Below, piece after piece: positions 8,912 through 18,548 of a DNA stretch of 64,000 nt; position 1 is the stretch's first letter; every line of letters starts with the position of its first letter. The translations under genes were made by a program, and so were the position numbers. The notes under the pieces were generated by a model that was given only the letters and a program-made list of their open reading frames with translations, was not told where the DNA came from and made no database searches. The DNA is from Mesorhizobium caraganae (GTDB lineage Bacteria > Pseudomonadota > Alphaproteobacteria > Rhizobiales > Rhizobiaceae): the NCBI RefSeq assembly GCF_016836705.1, contig NZ_JAFCGY010000028.1, positions 1 through 64,000 of the forward strand. The letters are read 5' to 3'.

Positions 8912-9217
8912 CTAGGCCAGCAGGCCGATTCCAAACATACTGCTGCAAGAGCGGCTCACCAGGTGGCAAAAAAATCTACATCGTTCCGACCATTGCGTAC
9001 GAAACGCTTGGTGCATCTTCCGGCCTTGACCCGCCACCAGGAAGCGGCTCCGCCCTCTCCGGAAAAGCTGGCTCATATGAATGCCGGTCGACCGCGCGAC
9101 CTCCAAACACTGGCCCCGGCCTCAACGTCGCTGCGACCAGCAACCCCCCCTCTCCTCCCGAGACCAGCGCCGGCGCTGCTCGACCAACGTGATCACCTCG
9201 ATCTGATGCTTCGTCAC
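8912..9217 (-). pseudogene. IS66-family TnpA remnant
   Basis: Reading from GTG 9217: TKHQIEVITLVEQRRRWSRE, the hallmark start of IS66 accessory protein TnpA. The frame then stops, but the next frame continues with EVARSTGIHMSQLFRRGR, the TnpA helix-turn-helix. At least one indel separates them, and neither TnpB nor TnpC is present nearby. This is a decayed fragment, not a functional element. Confidence 0.65.
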
Positions 9218-9337
9218 AGGGCTACTCCCAGTGCCTGCCCTAGGACTTGCGGCCTTCAGCCTACCTGAGCAAGGCGGCCGTCACCGTCGGGATACGAGAC
9301 AACCAGACCATCGCCCCCAAAGTGCCGGTTCTGCTAT

Positions 9338-11296
9338 TCAAGTACCTAGCTCCTGAACAAACGGCTTCGCAGCAATGCCAGGAATGTCGCCGATCCGGAC
9401 AGGTTTCCCGATTAAATAGCCTTGAGCTTCATCACACCTGACGCGGCGCAGATAGTCGAGCTGTTCGGGAGTTTCTACGCCTTCGGCTGTTACCTCAATT
9501 CGAAGCTCATGCGCCAACTCAACCAATGATCTTACAATCGCGGCGCAGTCCGCATCGGTGAGCATATCTTGGACAAAAGATCGGTCGATCTTGAGCCGCG
9601 AAAGAGGCAATTTACGAAGATAAGTCAGTGATGAGTAGCCGGTGCCAAAATCGTCAAGAGCAACTGTGACGGATAGAGAAATTAACGATTGTAATAATGA
9701 GGTCGTTTCTTCAAAATTCGAAATCAGCACAGTTTCTGTGATTTCGACCTCGAGTCTTCGGGGCTCCAAACCGGCTTCAGCCAAGGCCACTACAATTCCA
9801 TCCAGCAAGGCTTTGTTCCTAAGCTGCACTACCGACATGTTGACGGAGACCCGCAAGTCGCGCGGCCAGCGCGCGGCTGCCAAACAAGCCGTTTTGACGA
9901 CCCAGTGTCCGATGGAGTGAATCAAACCCATTTCTTCAGCTATGGGTATGAACTCCGACGGAGGTATCGCGCCAAGGGTCGGATGCTGCCACCGCAGAAG
10001 CGCTTCAAAACCGCGGATGCGATCGCTCCCGAGGTCGAGAAAGGGTTGAAATGCGAGCCAAAGCTGGTCGTTGGCAAGCGCAGATGCCAGATCGCGTTCA
10101 AGGGCATGGCGCCTTGCAGCGGCTTCATCGTCGCTTGCGCTGAAAAACTGGATGGAGTCCGTCCCCAGCGTCTTAGCCCTGTATAGCGCGGTGTCGACGC
10201 ACCGCAGGAGTTGGTTGGCATCCAAACCGTCAGTGGGCGCCAAAGCGATACCGATAGAGGCTCTGCAATATATTTCGCGCCCTTCGATCAAGAACGGGGC
10301 GCGCATGGCCTCTATGATCTGTTTGGCCAAGGCCCTGATCTGATCTGGCCTGGTATCGCGCGTGGCGATTATTGCAAATTCGCCGCCCTCCAATCTGGCA
10401 ATGCCATCGCTATCCCGCGTCGATCTCCGAAGTCTCGCAGCCACTTCGACCAAAAGGGCATCCGCCATGGCTCGGCCAAAGCGATCATTCACCTCGACAA
10501 AATTGTTAAGATCGAACAAAAGCAACGCACAGTGCTGGTCAAACTGCTTTGCGTCCACCAACGCGTTCTCCAGCCGCTCATTGAAGCTGAACCGGTTTGG
10601 CAGTCTCGTTAGAACATCCCTTCGAATGGCATTTTCGCTTTCCGCTTGCAGAATGAAGCGCTGGGTAAATTCGACCGCGTGGGCAAGCACTGCACGAAAC
10701 AGCGTGATGGCGTAGCTCACTATCAGGATTGCGACGGGCAGATTGACGGCGCCTTCCATCCACGCGATCGCAAGCATCGAACCGAGGAAAATCGGGAGCG
10801 TATACGCGACGGCCGCAATAGGAATCGTGGAAAAAGAAGCGGCGCCGCCTGCGATCATCCCGGCGCTCAGGCAGGTAATGACGACCTGGGCGGCACTTGT
10901 TGCCCCACTGAAGAACAGAACGGGAAGTGCTCCCCACCATGTGCCGAACAGGAACGCGTTCCGCACCAGTTTTTGCGTTGTCCGGCGAGACACTGATCTT
11001 GGTTTGACTGACTGAAACGATGATCTCGCTCTTAGGCCTACGAACCCGGCGGCGACGATGATAACACTCGCCCAGAGGATGGCTTTCGTTTGGTCCGCGG
11101 AGCCCCAAAGCGCCATAACAAGAGTGGCCGCATTGAGTATGTTCGCAGCCATGCCAAGAGGCGTGTTGCGAAGCACTATACTGACCTGCTCCGCCCTGAT
11201 TCGGCCGGCAAGTGGTTCGATTGTCGAGGGCCCGCCAAAAACTCGCAGGTCTCCCGCCAGAAGATCACCAAACCTTGCGGCATACAGACGTTGCAT
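9338..11296 (-). CDS. Membrane GGDEF-EAL protein, likely c-di-GMP phosphodiesterase
   Basis: About 652 residues. The N-terminal 210 residues hold around six hydrophobic segments. A GGDEF domain follows (about 225-385), with DVLTRLPNRFSFNERL and an active loop that reads EGGEF, so cyclase activity is probably lost. The EAL domain (about 400-645) is complete: EALLRW, VNMS, EVEITETVL, LDDFGTGYSSL, LKIDRSFV, TAEGVET and QGYLIGKP. It should hydrolyse c-di-GMP to pGpG, perhaps with GTP-bound GGDEF as regulator. ATG 11296 is preferred over GTG 11299, with GGAGTG upstream. The second IS5-family copy lies about 160 bp upstream and may affect its promoter. Confidence 0.88.
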   Translation of the reverse strand: MQRLYAARFGDLLAGDLRVFGGPSTIEPLAGRIRAEQVSIVLRNTPLGMAANILNAATLVMALWGSADQTKAILWASVIIVAAGFVGLRARSSFQSVKPRSVSRRTTQKLVRNAFLFGTWWGALPVLFFSGATSAAQVVITCLSAGMIAGGAASFSTIPIAAVAYTLPIFLGSMLAIAWMEGAVNLPVAILIVSYAITLFRAVLAHAVEFTQRFILQAESENAIRRDVLTRLPNRFSFNERLENALVDAKQFDQHCALLLFDLNNFVEVNDRFGRAMADALLVEVAARLRRSTRDSDGIARLEGGEFAIIATRDTRPDQIRALAKQIIEAMRAPFLIEGREIYCRASIGIALAPTDGLDANQLLRCVDTALYRAKTLGTDSIQFFSASDDEAAARRHALERDLASALANDQLWLAFQPFLDLGSDRIRGFEALLRWQHPTLGAIPPSEFIPIAEEMGLIHSIGHWVVKTACLAAARWPRDLRVSVNMSVVQLRNKALLDGIVVALAEAGLEPRRLEVEITETVLISNFEETTSLLQSLISLSVTVALDDFGTGYSSLTYLRKLPLSRLKIDRSFVQDMLTDADCAAIVRSLVELAHELRIEVTAEGVETPEQLDYLRRVRCDEAQGYLIGKPVRIGDIPGIAAKPFVQELGT

Positions 11297-11458
11297 CACT
11301 CATTCACTCCCCCCACGCTAGAGTAGTCGCTGCGTGTTGGTCCCCTAGCATCGAACACTTCGGAAAAAGTAAATTTCAACCGCAAAAATTGGACAGCCCA
11401 GTTGGGAAACCGAGGGCTTCGGAAATTCGAAGATAGCGAAAACCGCGATGCTCCCTTA

Positions 11459-12364
11459 GAGTCCGTTTTGAAATTCACGGATGAGCATTTCTTCGGACGA
11501 GATTGCTGCCCATGGCGACGAGGATCATAGCTTGAGAGACGTCGATGCGCTGCTCGTAGTCGCGCACGAGGCGGCGCCATCTTGTCATCCAGCCGAAGGT
11601 GCGCTCGACCACCCAACGGCGTGGCAGCACCTCGAAACCTTTCTGGTCATCGGAGCGTCGGATGATCTCGACGACGAAGTCGAGATAGGCGGCCTTGTCC
11701 ATGAGCTTGAGCCGATCGTAGGCGCCGTCTGCGAACAGATGCTTCACCCAGGGCCAGCGCCTGCGAATGGCGTCGAGGATCGCCTGCGCTCCGGCTGAAT
11801 CGGAGATGTCGGCGGTCGTCAGATTGACCATCAAGAGCCGCCCGTCCGTATCGATAGCGATGTGGCGCTTGCGCCCGACGATCTTCTTGCCGGCGTCGTA
11901 ACCCCGTGTTTTGGCTTGCGGAGCCTTGACCGACTGGCTGTCGATCACTGCCGCCGACGGGCTCGCCTCGCGCCCGGATCGCTCACGATCCAGCATCAGC
12001 GCCACGTCGTGGAGGGTCTGAAACAGAAACCGTCGCGCCAGTTCGCGGAACCAGCCATAGACCGTCTGCCAAGGCCCAAAATGGATCGGCAGCATCCGCC
12101 AGCCACCGCCTGATCGGACGAGGTAGCGCACGGCGTTGATAACCTCCCGGAAATCAACCTCGCGCGGACGCCCACGCCTGCCGGGCTTTGGCATCAGCGG
12201 CGCGAATTGGTCCCACTCCTCATCCGTCAAATCAGACGGGTAGCGCTTGGTCTTCTTGGCGATCTGGGCCATTCGGCCACGGCTCTGTTCTGTCCACATC
12301 TACAGCTTGAATCATAACCAAGCCCCAGACGAAACCCCTCCCAGCCGATTTTCAAAACGGGCTC
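11459..12364 (-). mobile_element. IS5-family insertion sequence, copy 2
   Basis: The same 906-bp element as at 2193-3098. Inverted repeats start GAGTCCGTTTTG at the left end and end CAAAACGGGCTC at the right. It is flanked on both sides by TTA (11456-11458 and 12365-12367), a 3-bp target duplication of the TNA type seen in one branch of the IS5 family. This marks a simple and probably recent insertion between the GGDEF-EAL gene at 9338 and the MHYT-GGDEF-EAL gene at 12826. Confidence 0.92.
11475..12299 (-). CDS. IS5-family transposase (copy 2)
   Basis: An intact 274-residue DDE transposase, equal to the copy-1 protein except for HIAIDTDG (I for V) and MGSNLVRR (S for G). It carries the same catalytic neighbourhood (AAVIDSQSVK, HLFADGAYD, RRWVVERTFGWM). 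Being complete with intact ends and a target duplication, this copy is likely mobile. Confidence 0.92.
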   Translation of the reverse strand: MWTEQSRGRMAQIAKKTKRYPSDLTDEEWDQFAPLMPKPGRRGRPREVDFREVINAVRYLVRSGGGWRMLPIHFGPWQTVYGWFRELARRFLFQTLHDVALMLDRERSGREASPSAAVIDSQSVKAPQAKTRGYDAGKKIVGRKRHIAIDTDGRLLMVNLTTADISDSAGAQAILDAIRRRWPWVKHLFADGAYDRLKLMDKAAYLDFVVEIIRRSDDQKGFEVLPRRWVVERTFGWMTRWRRLVRDYEQRIDVSQAMILVAMGSNLVRRNAHP

Positions 12365-12825
12365 TTAGCACATCGCCGACATAACCTGATCCTACATGTC
12401 TTCGCAATTGTCTGTTGGCGATCGCGCTTTCTTTTTCGACACCTGCTAGACTAAGCTGGTTCAATGAGCCGGCTCATTCTCGAAGGGATCGAAATTCGGC
12501 GATGGTTTCGACCTCGTCATCTTCGAGCTCGCTCGGGAGAAACACCGTTATCCCGACGCCGCGTTCTGTCTTACCGGTGCGACGTTTGCATGCGCCCGAA
12601 CCGCACTCTGCAGGATAAGCATCAGCGGCACGGCGAACCGCTGCTCGAGGCGCTACGCCCGCTCGATGCAACGCGGGAAGGCGCAGCGGTCGATCGCGGC
12701 CGGGCGGGCAGAACCGAGCTGCCGAAATGCGCCGCCCTCAGCATAGGAGCTGTTGACCTGTGGAACAGCGCACCATCTCCGAACGCTCGCGAGTGTCACC
12801 ACGAAACGTGCGACCCGCCTCCGCA
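12365..12825. other. No recognisable gene
   Basis: About 460 bp between IS copy 2 and the next c-di-GMP gene. A plus-strand frame of 162 codons (12464-12952) runs antisense into the end of the MHYT gene and has shadow-like composition rich in R, P and C. No motif supports it. Confidence 0.45.
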
Positions 12826-15246
12826 CTATGCCGCGCTGTTCTTGACCAGGCGCAGTTCGTGGTTGCTCTGCCGTCGGGAAGCGGGCGTCCTGCCTTTGCC
12901 GCTCGTATGCTGGGCGAAGTCGGAAATCGGGCAGGGTCGGCCAAGTAGGTAACCCTGGATCGCATCGCAGGCTTCTTGCCGCAAGAAGGTCAGCTCCGCG
13001 TCCGTTTCGACACCCTCTGCCAGGACCGGGAGCTTGAGACCCCGAGCGAGGCCAAAGACAGCACGCATGACGGCAGCCGCCTCATCGCTGGTATCCACCG
13101 CCCGGATAAGAGACTGATCGACTTTGATCTTGTCAAACGGGAATGCCCGCAAATTCGATAGCGACGAGTATCCGGTGCCAAAATCATCCATGGCGATTTG
13201 AACCCCAAGGCTTTTGAGCTGCCGCAAGACAGCGAGCGCCCGCCCGATATCCTTGATCAGGCAGGTTTCGGTAATTTCCAGCTCGAGCCGGGACGGATCG
13301 AGACCGGTTTCTTCCAGCACTGCCCCGACCAGCTCGGGCAAATTCCCGCCGTGGAGTTGCATGGCCGAAACGTTGACGCTGATTGCTAGCGGTTGTTGCC
13401 AGCTTGCCGCTTCAGCGCAGGCGGTCCGCAGCACCCATTCACCGATCTTCAGAATGGCGCCACACTCCTCCGCGATCGGGATGAACACCGCCGGCGGAAC
13501 GGCGCCGCGTTCCGGATGATCCCACCGCAGCAGCGCTTCGAAACCGAAGACCTTGTTGGACAGGAGTTCCGCCTGCGGTTGATAGACGAGGCGGAGTTCC
13601 TTGCGCGAGATCGCGTGACGGATGTCGTGCTCGAACTGGCGGCGATCGCGCAGGTGCTCACCCATGGACGGCTCGAAAACGCAATAAAGGCCCCGCCCCT
13701 GCATCTTGGCCTCATAAAGCGCAGCGTCAGCATGGCTCAGAAGCGTCTCCCGATCGGGTGCATCGTTCGGGAATACAGCGACGCCTATGCTGGTGCCGAG
13801 GGTGACTCCGGCGGGCAGGTTAGCGCCTGTGTCGTTGAATGCGTCCAGGATGGCTTCAGCAGTGCGCGTCGCATAGCCCGCGCTCGGCAGACCGGGAACA
13901 ATCACAGCGAACTCGTCGCCGCCCAAGCGCGCAACCATCTGCCCTGGCTTAAGGACGCCCCTGATCTTGTCGGCCACACACTGCAGCACAGCGTCTCCGA
14001 CGAGATGGCCGAAGAGGTCGTTGATCTCCTTGAAGCGGTCGAGGTCGAGGAAGAGGACGGCGAGGCACCGCTCAGCGCCGCGATGCGTCGTAAACTCGGC
14101 CTCCAGCTTTTCGTTGAAGCTCGTGCGGTTCGGAAGCTTGGTCAAAGGATCGTGGTGGGCAAGAAAATGTATCTCCTCCTCGGCCCGCTTGCGCCCGCGG
14201 ATATCGCGCACGGCAAGAACCTGGTGTTGCTTGCCGGCATAGATCATGCTGTGCCGGATCAGCTCAACCGGGACCGTGCTGCCATCCGTCGCGCATAGCC
14301 CCACCTCCAGGGGCCTTTGCGCAGTGCCCGTGAACTCACCTTGGGAAACCGTGGGAAAGAAGGACGCGAGCGGGCGGCCGGCCGGCTTAGAGCCGTCGAC
14401 GCAAGCAAGCGCGGCGAAACTGCGATTGGCTGCCACGATCTCGGTTTCGTTGCACACGATCAGCCCCTGGACGGCCGCGTCGGCCAGCTCCTGCATACGC
14501 GCTGCTTCGCCGGCGCGACGGAGATCGCGCACATCGAGGGCGAGGCCGATGATGGCCAAAAGGATGATGAGGATCGAAACAAGGGCTACCCCAGCCGCCA
14601 TCCAGTCCGCGGGCAGCGCCGTTGTGGAAATGACAATGCGCGGGTCCGGCATGATTGCGGCCGCGGCCATCGCCGTGAAATGGTGGCTGCAAATCGCTAC
14701 CGTCAGCACGAGGGCGCCGAGCGCCTTCCACTTGACCGTGTTGGCGTGAAGGGCAACCGGCAACGCGGCCGCGCCGAACAGCCCACCAAGAATGATTGAG
14801 GCGGCGACGAGCGGCACATCCCAGACGACGCGGCCCGCGATCTCGAATGCGGCCATACCAGTGTAGTGCATCACCGCGATGCCCCCTCCCACGATCGCAC
14901 CGCCGATCCAGCGTCCATGTGGAACGCGTGGCGAGATACCGATCGTGAGACCCGTCCCGGTCAAAGCGATCGCGGCCAGCAACGACATGATCGTCAAAGC
15001 GATGTTGTAGCCGCTCGGTACGGCGGGCTGGAAGGCCAACATGGCTATGAAATGCGTCGCCCAGATGCCGAAGCCCGTGGCGACCGCGGCGATGGCTAGC
15101 CAGATCCGTCGCATTTCGCTTTCACTGCGCCCGACATGGTGGAGGAGGTTCACGGCCGTGAAGGAGGCCAGGGCGCAGATGAAGGCCGCTAGCGCGACCA
15201 GACGCAGATCATGCTGCGTCGCAATGCACGTGTAGACTTTCAACAT
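12826..15246 (-). CDS. MHYT-PAS-GGDEF-EAL cyclic di-GMP protein
   Basis: An 806-residue inner-membrane protein. The MHYT sensor (about 1-240) has seven membrane segments and three signatures: ATHFIAML, MHYTGMAAF and SHHFTAMAA, thought to bind copper and sense a diatomic gas. A PAS-like segment (about 250-360) follows. The GGDEF domain is canonical (HDPLTKLPNRTSFNEKL, LDLDRFKEINDLFGH, RLGGDEFAVI), and the EAL domain is complete (EALLRW, VNVSAMQL, EITETCL, MDDFGTGYSSLSNL, KVDQSLI, AEGVET). Both synthesis and hydrolysis of c-di-GMP are possible. ATG 15246 has GGGAAGAG upstream. Monocistronic. Confidence 0.92.
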   Translation of the reverse strand: MLKVYTCIATQHDLRLVALAAFICALASFTAVNLLHHVGRSESEMRRIWLAIAAVATGFGIWATHFIAMLAFQPAVPSGYNIALTIMSLLAAIALTGTGLTIGISPRVPHGRWIGGAIVGGGIAVMHYTGMAAFEIAGRVVWDVPLVAASIILGGLFGAAALPVALHANTVKWKALGALVLTVAICSHHFTAMAAAAIMPDPRIVISTTALPADWMAAGVALVSILIILLAIIGLALDVRDLRRAGEAARMQELADAAVQGLIVCNETEIVAANRSFAALACVDGSKPAGRPLASFFPTVSQGEFTGTAQRPLEVGLCATDGSTVPVELIRHSMIYAGKQHQVLAVRDIRGRKRAEEEIHFLAHHDPLTKLPNRTSFNEKLEAEFTTHRGAERCLAVLFLDLDRFKEINDLFGHLVGDAVLQCVADKIRGVLKPGQMVARLGGDEFAVIVPGLPSAGYATRTAEAILDAFNDTGANLPAGVTLGTSIGVAVFPNDAPDRETLLSHADAALYEAKMQGRGLYCVFEPSMGEHLRDRRQFEHDIRHAISRKELRLVYQPQAELLSNKVFGFEALLRWDHPERGAVPPAVFIPIAEECGAILKIGEWVLRTACAEAASWQQPLAISVNVSAMQLHGGNLPELVGAVLEETGLDPSRLELEITETCLIKDIGRALAVLRQLKSLGVQIAMDDFGTGYSSLSNLRAFPFDKIKVDQSLIRAVDTSDEAAAVMRAVFGLARGLKLPVLAEGVETDAELTFLRQEACDAIQGYLLGRPCPISDFAQHTSGKGRTPASRRQSNHELRLVKNSAA

Positions 15247-15802
15247 GCTCTTCCCCCAGCCAGGATGATCACCCGTCTGGGGAGAAATCTACGGCCAAGA
15301 CTTGAATAAAGCGCTTAAGCGGAAAATCCGCTTTGATTATCGTTACCGAAGGTTGTGAAGGAACCCATGGCCCTGGCTCGCTGCAGAATTGGGCGGGCCG
15401 GTCGCGCCACACATGGGAACGCCTGATCGTAGGCTTAGCACTCATGTTTGCCTCAGGCTACGGGCGGGAGGCGAGCTCAGCGGAGCAGCCGGCGGGCGTC
15501 ATTCTTGATCGGCATCGTTTTGGTCATGGCCCGTAGCCGCCGCGGATCGATGCAGTCCCCGCACTCTCAGCCCGTTGAAGAGCCACGAGGCTGTCGCACC
15601 TGCTTCAAGACCCACTCTTTCAAAAGCTAGGTCAAGTCCCGCGAGCCAAAGGTAAAGCGCTTGGTTGCTGTGCTGGCGTAGGTCAAGAAGACAAAAGCAC
15701 GGGACTAGGCCGCGTGCTGATTTTTGGGTTTAAAGCCTTCCTCAGCCCGCCTCGCAGATCCGGGTCAATGCAAATTTGAGACTGGCATGTTGTCCCTCCA
15801 GT
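15247..15802. other. No recognisable gene
   Basis: About 550 bp upstream of the MHYT gene. The first 100 bp probably hold its promoter. The rest has only short overlapping frames without motifs and borders a decayed valS fragment, so it is likely degraded DNA. Confidence 0.45.
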
Positions 15803-16020
15803 CGCCGAGACGCGCATGCGCTCGAACCGCACCATGATGTCCTGCAGTGTGTTGTTCAGCGCATGCGCATATCAAACGAACCGGTAACGTTCGGCGGGGG
15901 GATCACAATCGTGAAGGTTTCCGCCCCAGGCTTGGCGTTCGCACCGGCGCAAAAAGCGTCGGCCTCATGCCATTTTTGGGCGATCTTCGCTTCGACCGGG
16001 GCGGCATCATGGTTTTGACG
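15803..16020 (-). pseudogene. valS: Valyl-tRNA synthetase fragment
   Basis: The minus strand reads HDAAPVEAKIAQKWHEADAF, then GANAKPGAETFTIVIPPPN and VTG, which is the N-terminus of ValS including the start of the class I nucleotide-binding region. After VTGSFDM a 1-bp deletion causes a stop, and the next frame continues ALNNTLQDIMVRFERMR, exactly the following ValS segment. Homology ends near 15803. Only about 70 of roughly 900 residues remain, so this is a relic of a duplicated or displaced gene; the functional valS must be elsewhere. Confidence 0.75.
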
Positions 16021-16445
16021 AGCATTTTCGGTGTTGCGCTGGGGAAGTCGATGATTCGGGAGAGCATCCGTCACGCGCGCGACCCGCGCATGCTTCCGGT
16101 CGTACCGAGCGTCGACCAGGGTGCCGCGCCGGTTGGCCGGACCCGCCGCAGCCGTGGCGCGGCCGCAAAGGAGCCAGGAAATTCGCGCTCACCAAAACGG
16201 AGATTCGCCCCGCGCAGTCCGCCATGGCTCAATGCGATACTTCCGACACCGATCTCTGCTAAGAACTCGGGATTGAGCGTGTCATCCCAACCCGATATGT
16301 CGGCCCCAAGGGTGAACTTAGAGCATGCGGAAGCGGGTGCTCGGCTATGCCTGGAAGCACCGACCCATTGCTCAACATCGTAAAGGTAAAAAGGCAGTTG
16401 GCAGCCGTGAATTGAATAATCGGCTCTGTCGAAGGTAAAAAACGT
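16021..16445. other. No clear gene
   Basis: About 420 bp between the valS relic and the MFS gene. A minus-strand frame has a protein-like stretch (FTLGADISGWDDTLNPEFLA, then EIGVGSIALSHGGLRG), but it has no recognisable family and no proper start. The promoter of the MFS gene presumably lies in the last 100 bp. Confidence 0.4.
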
Positions 16446-18086
16446 ATGCAGCATGAAGTTCCTCATCCATCCGTTCCAACGACGCTTGCCCCGCTTCGGA
16501 ACCAGGTGTTTCGTTCGATCTGGATATCTACACAGATATCCAGCCTGGGATGGCTCGTGCAAACAGTCGCCATCAGTTGGCTCATGGTCACCATTTCAGC
16601 GTCCGATCTGATGGTTGCACTCGTGCAGGCCGCATCCACATTACCGGTGTTCTTACTCTCAATCCTTGCTGGAGCCATCGCCGACAATTTCAGCCGCCGA
16701 CGGGTGATGTTTGCGGGGCACTGCTTGATAGCATTGGCATCAACGACGCTGATGATTTCTGTGGGTCTGGGATTTGTCAGTCCCTGGCTAATTCTCGGAT
16801 TGGGTTTCCTGGCCGGCTGCGGTTTTGCCTTGAATGATCCGGCCTGGCACGCTTCCGTTGGCGATATCCTCGACAAGCGCGACATTCCGGCTGCGGTGAC
16901 GCTTATGTCTGTCGGATACAACATTGTGCGCAGCGTTGGTCCGGCTTTGGGGGGCGTGACCCTGGCCTTCTTTGGACCGCTGGCCGCTTTCGCTTTGGCC
17001 GCGCTGAGTGATCTGGCGCCTCTAAGCGCAATATGGCGCACCAAATGGAAAGTTCGCACGTCGCCTCTCCCCCGTGAGAGAATGACGATGGCAATTCATG
17101 ACGGAGTGCGCTTCACGGCGATGTCCTTGGAGATCAGGGCGGCGATCGCCCGTGCAACGCTTTTCGGGTTGGGCAGCATCTCCATCCTGGCGCTGCTCCC
17201 GCTCGTCGTCCGGGATCAGTTGAAAAGCGGGCCAATCGTCTACGGCATTTTATTGGCCGGCTTCGGCATGGGTGCTTTCATCGCGGGCATGAGCAACGGC
17301 TTCCTGAGGCGGATCACGTCTCAAAACAGGCTGGTGGCGTTCGCCTCTGTCGCTTGTGCAGCATGTTGCCTTTGCCTTGCACTTACCTCGTCCGTCGCTG
17401 TGGCGGCCATCGTGCTGGCACTCGGTGGCGCGGGTTGGCTTATCACCTGGACGGGCATTGACGTGTCGGTGCAGCTGGCAAGCCCAAGGTGGGTCGTCGG
17501 CCGCACGCTCTCGATCTACTACGCCTTGAGCGCTGGCGGTATGGCAGCTGGTAGTTGGATCTGGGGTTCTGTCGCGCAGAACTACTCCTTGACCTGGGCT
17601 TTGGAGGGCGCCGCAGGGGCTCTGTTGCTGGTTGCAGCAGCGGGAATAGTGTTGCCGGTACGTCCGTGGGAAGAAACGGATCAAGAAAGTTCGGATTTTC
17701 ACCCCCCGGAACTGGCACTCGATCTGAAGCCCAGAAGTGGTCCTATCGTTGCCAAAATTGAGTATTCCATATCCGAAGAGAATATCGAGGCCTTTCTGGG
17801 CTGCATGCGCGCAAGGCGCCACGTTCAGAGCCGCGCCGGTGCACGAAACTGGACGCTCCAACGAAACCTTCAAACGCCTTCGGTTTGGACAGAGACGTTC
17901 CGCACCCCAACCTGGATGGACTTTCTTCGCCTGAATCATCGGCTCACGGCAGCGGACAAGGAAGTAAGCCAACTTCTTCTCGCCTTGCATGATGGAGAGG
18001 TTGCTCCACACACAGTACTTTCGATCGAACGAACGACCGAGGCAGCTCGTACCCGCGCCTCAACGATCGTTTCTCGTCAGAGGTGA
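16446..18086 (+). CDS. MFS exporter with C-terminal DUF894-type domain
   Basis: A 546-residue major facilitator of the EntS-like MFS_3 (DUF894) family. Twelve hydrophobic segments span about residues 20-420, with the loop ADNFSRRRVMFAG between TM2 and TM3 and LNDPAWHASVGDIL in TM4-5. The soluble tail (about 445-540; VAKIEYSISEENIEAFLGCM, then RTPTWMDFLRLNHRLTAADK) is a ferredoxin-like domain found in this family. Such proteins export siderophores or drugs; no siderophore genes are nearby, so the substrate is unknown. Single gene, plus strand. Confidence 0.87.
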   Translation: MQHEVPHPSVPTTLAPLRNQVFRSIWISTQISSLGWLVQTVAISWLMVTISASDLMVALVQAASTLPVFLLSILAGAIADNFSRRRVMFAGHCLIALASTTLMISVGLGFVSPWLILGLGFLAGCGFALNDPAWHASVGDILDKRDIPAAVTLMSVGYNIVRSVGPALGGVTLAFFGPLAAFALAALSDLAPLSAIWRTKWKVRTSPLPRERMTMAIHDGVRFTAMSLEIRAAIARATLFGLGSISILALLPLVVRDQLKSGPIVYGILLAGFGMGAFIAGMSNGFLRRITSQNRLVAFASVACAACCLCLALTSSVAVAAIVLALGGAGWLITWTGIDVSVQLASPRWVVGRTLSIYYALSAGGMAAGSWIWGSVAQNYSLTWALEGAAGALLLVAAAGIVLPVRPWEETDQESSDFHPPELALDLKPRSGPIVAKIEYSISEENIEAFLGCMRARRHVQSRAGARNWTLQRNLQTPSVWTETFRTPTWMDFLRLNHRLTAADKEVSQLLLALHDGEVAPHTVLSIERTTEAARTRASTIVSRQR

Positions 18087-18548
18087 CCTCATGATGCTGT
18101 CAGCCGATCAACAGGCGCGATACAAGGTTCGCACGGTGTCCCTCTGCAGGAACCGATCTGTAGACTGACGTTGTGCCGTCCAGAAGTATCTGTCGTTGTC
18201 CGAAATTAAGCCGGGGGCTTAGAACTGAAACGAATCCGCCGAGAAGTGCGAGCGGCACTCACTCCAGGTTGGCGATTCCGACCTTAGATCTGCATGGTCC
18301 CGGCATGCGCCCCCCGCCAGCCGGTTGGCGACGGTGCGGCAGGCCACGTCAACGCCCCACACGAGTTCGCCCAGCGTTCCGCGAAGACCTCGGCCCCAAC
18401 TCGCCGCCAGCCGCGTTCGACGACGGCCGAGCTGGGAGAGACATGAGGATCGGAGTAGGGCCTTGGATCGAGCCATCGCGTGTCCGAAGTACGTTGAACA
18501 AGAAGAGAACATCGGGCAGTCTGCGCCCATCTATTTGGGGGACTAGGC
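18087..18548. other. No recognisable gene
   Basis: About 460 bp between the MFS gene and the OLD-type gene. Overlapping short frames exist on both strands without motifs. The last 100 bp likely carry the promoter of the OLD-type gene. Confidence 0.45.

Noticed and set aside
8464..9268. Several frames of 60-200 codons
   Set aside because: No motifs; the right end is better explained as a decayed IS66 tnpA on the minus strand.
9642..11015. Plus-strand frames across the GGDEF-EAL gene
   Set aside because: The minus-strand protein has all EAL motifs; the plus-strand products are low-complexity shadows.
2193..12364. Composite transposon made by the two IS copies
   Set aside because: The outer flanks do not match (TCA left, TTA right) and copy 2 has its own target duplication, so the copies inserted independently or one end was rearranged.
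12464..12952. 162-codon plus-strand frame
   Set aside because: Overlaps the MHYT gene end antisense, has biased composition and no ribosome-binding site or motif.
13393..14298. 301-codon plus-strand frame
   Set aside because: Antisense to the GGDEF-EAL region of the MHYT protein; no independent evidence.
16071..16562. 163-codon minus-strand frame before the MFS gene
   Set aside because: Covers the MFS promoter and start; only a short stretch looks protein-like and no family is recognised.
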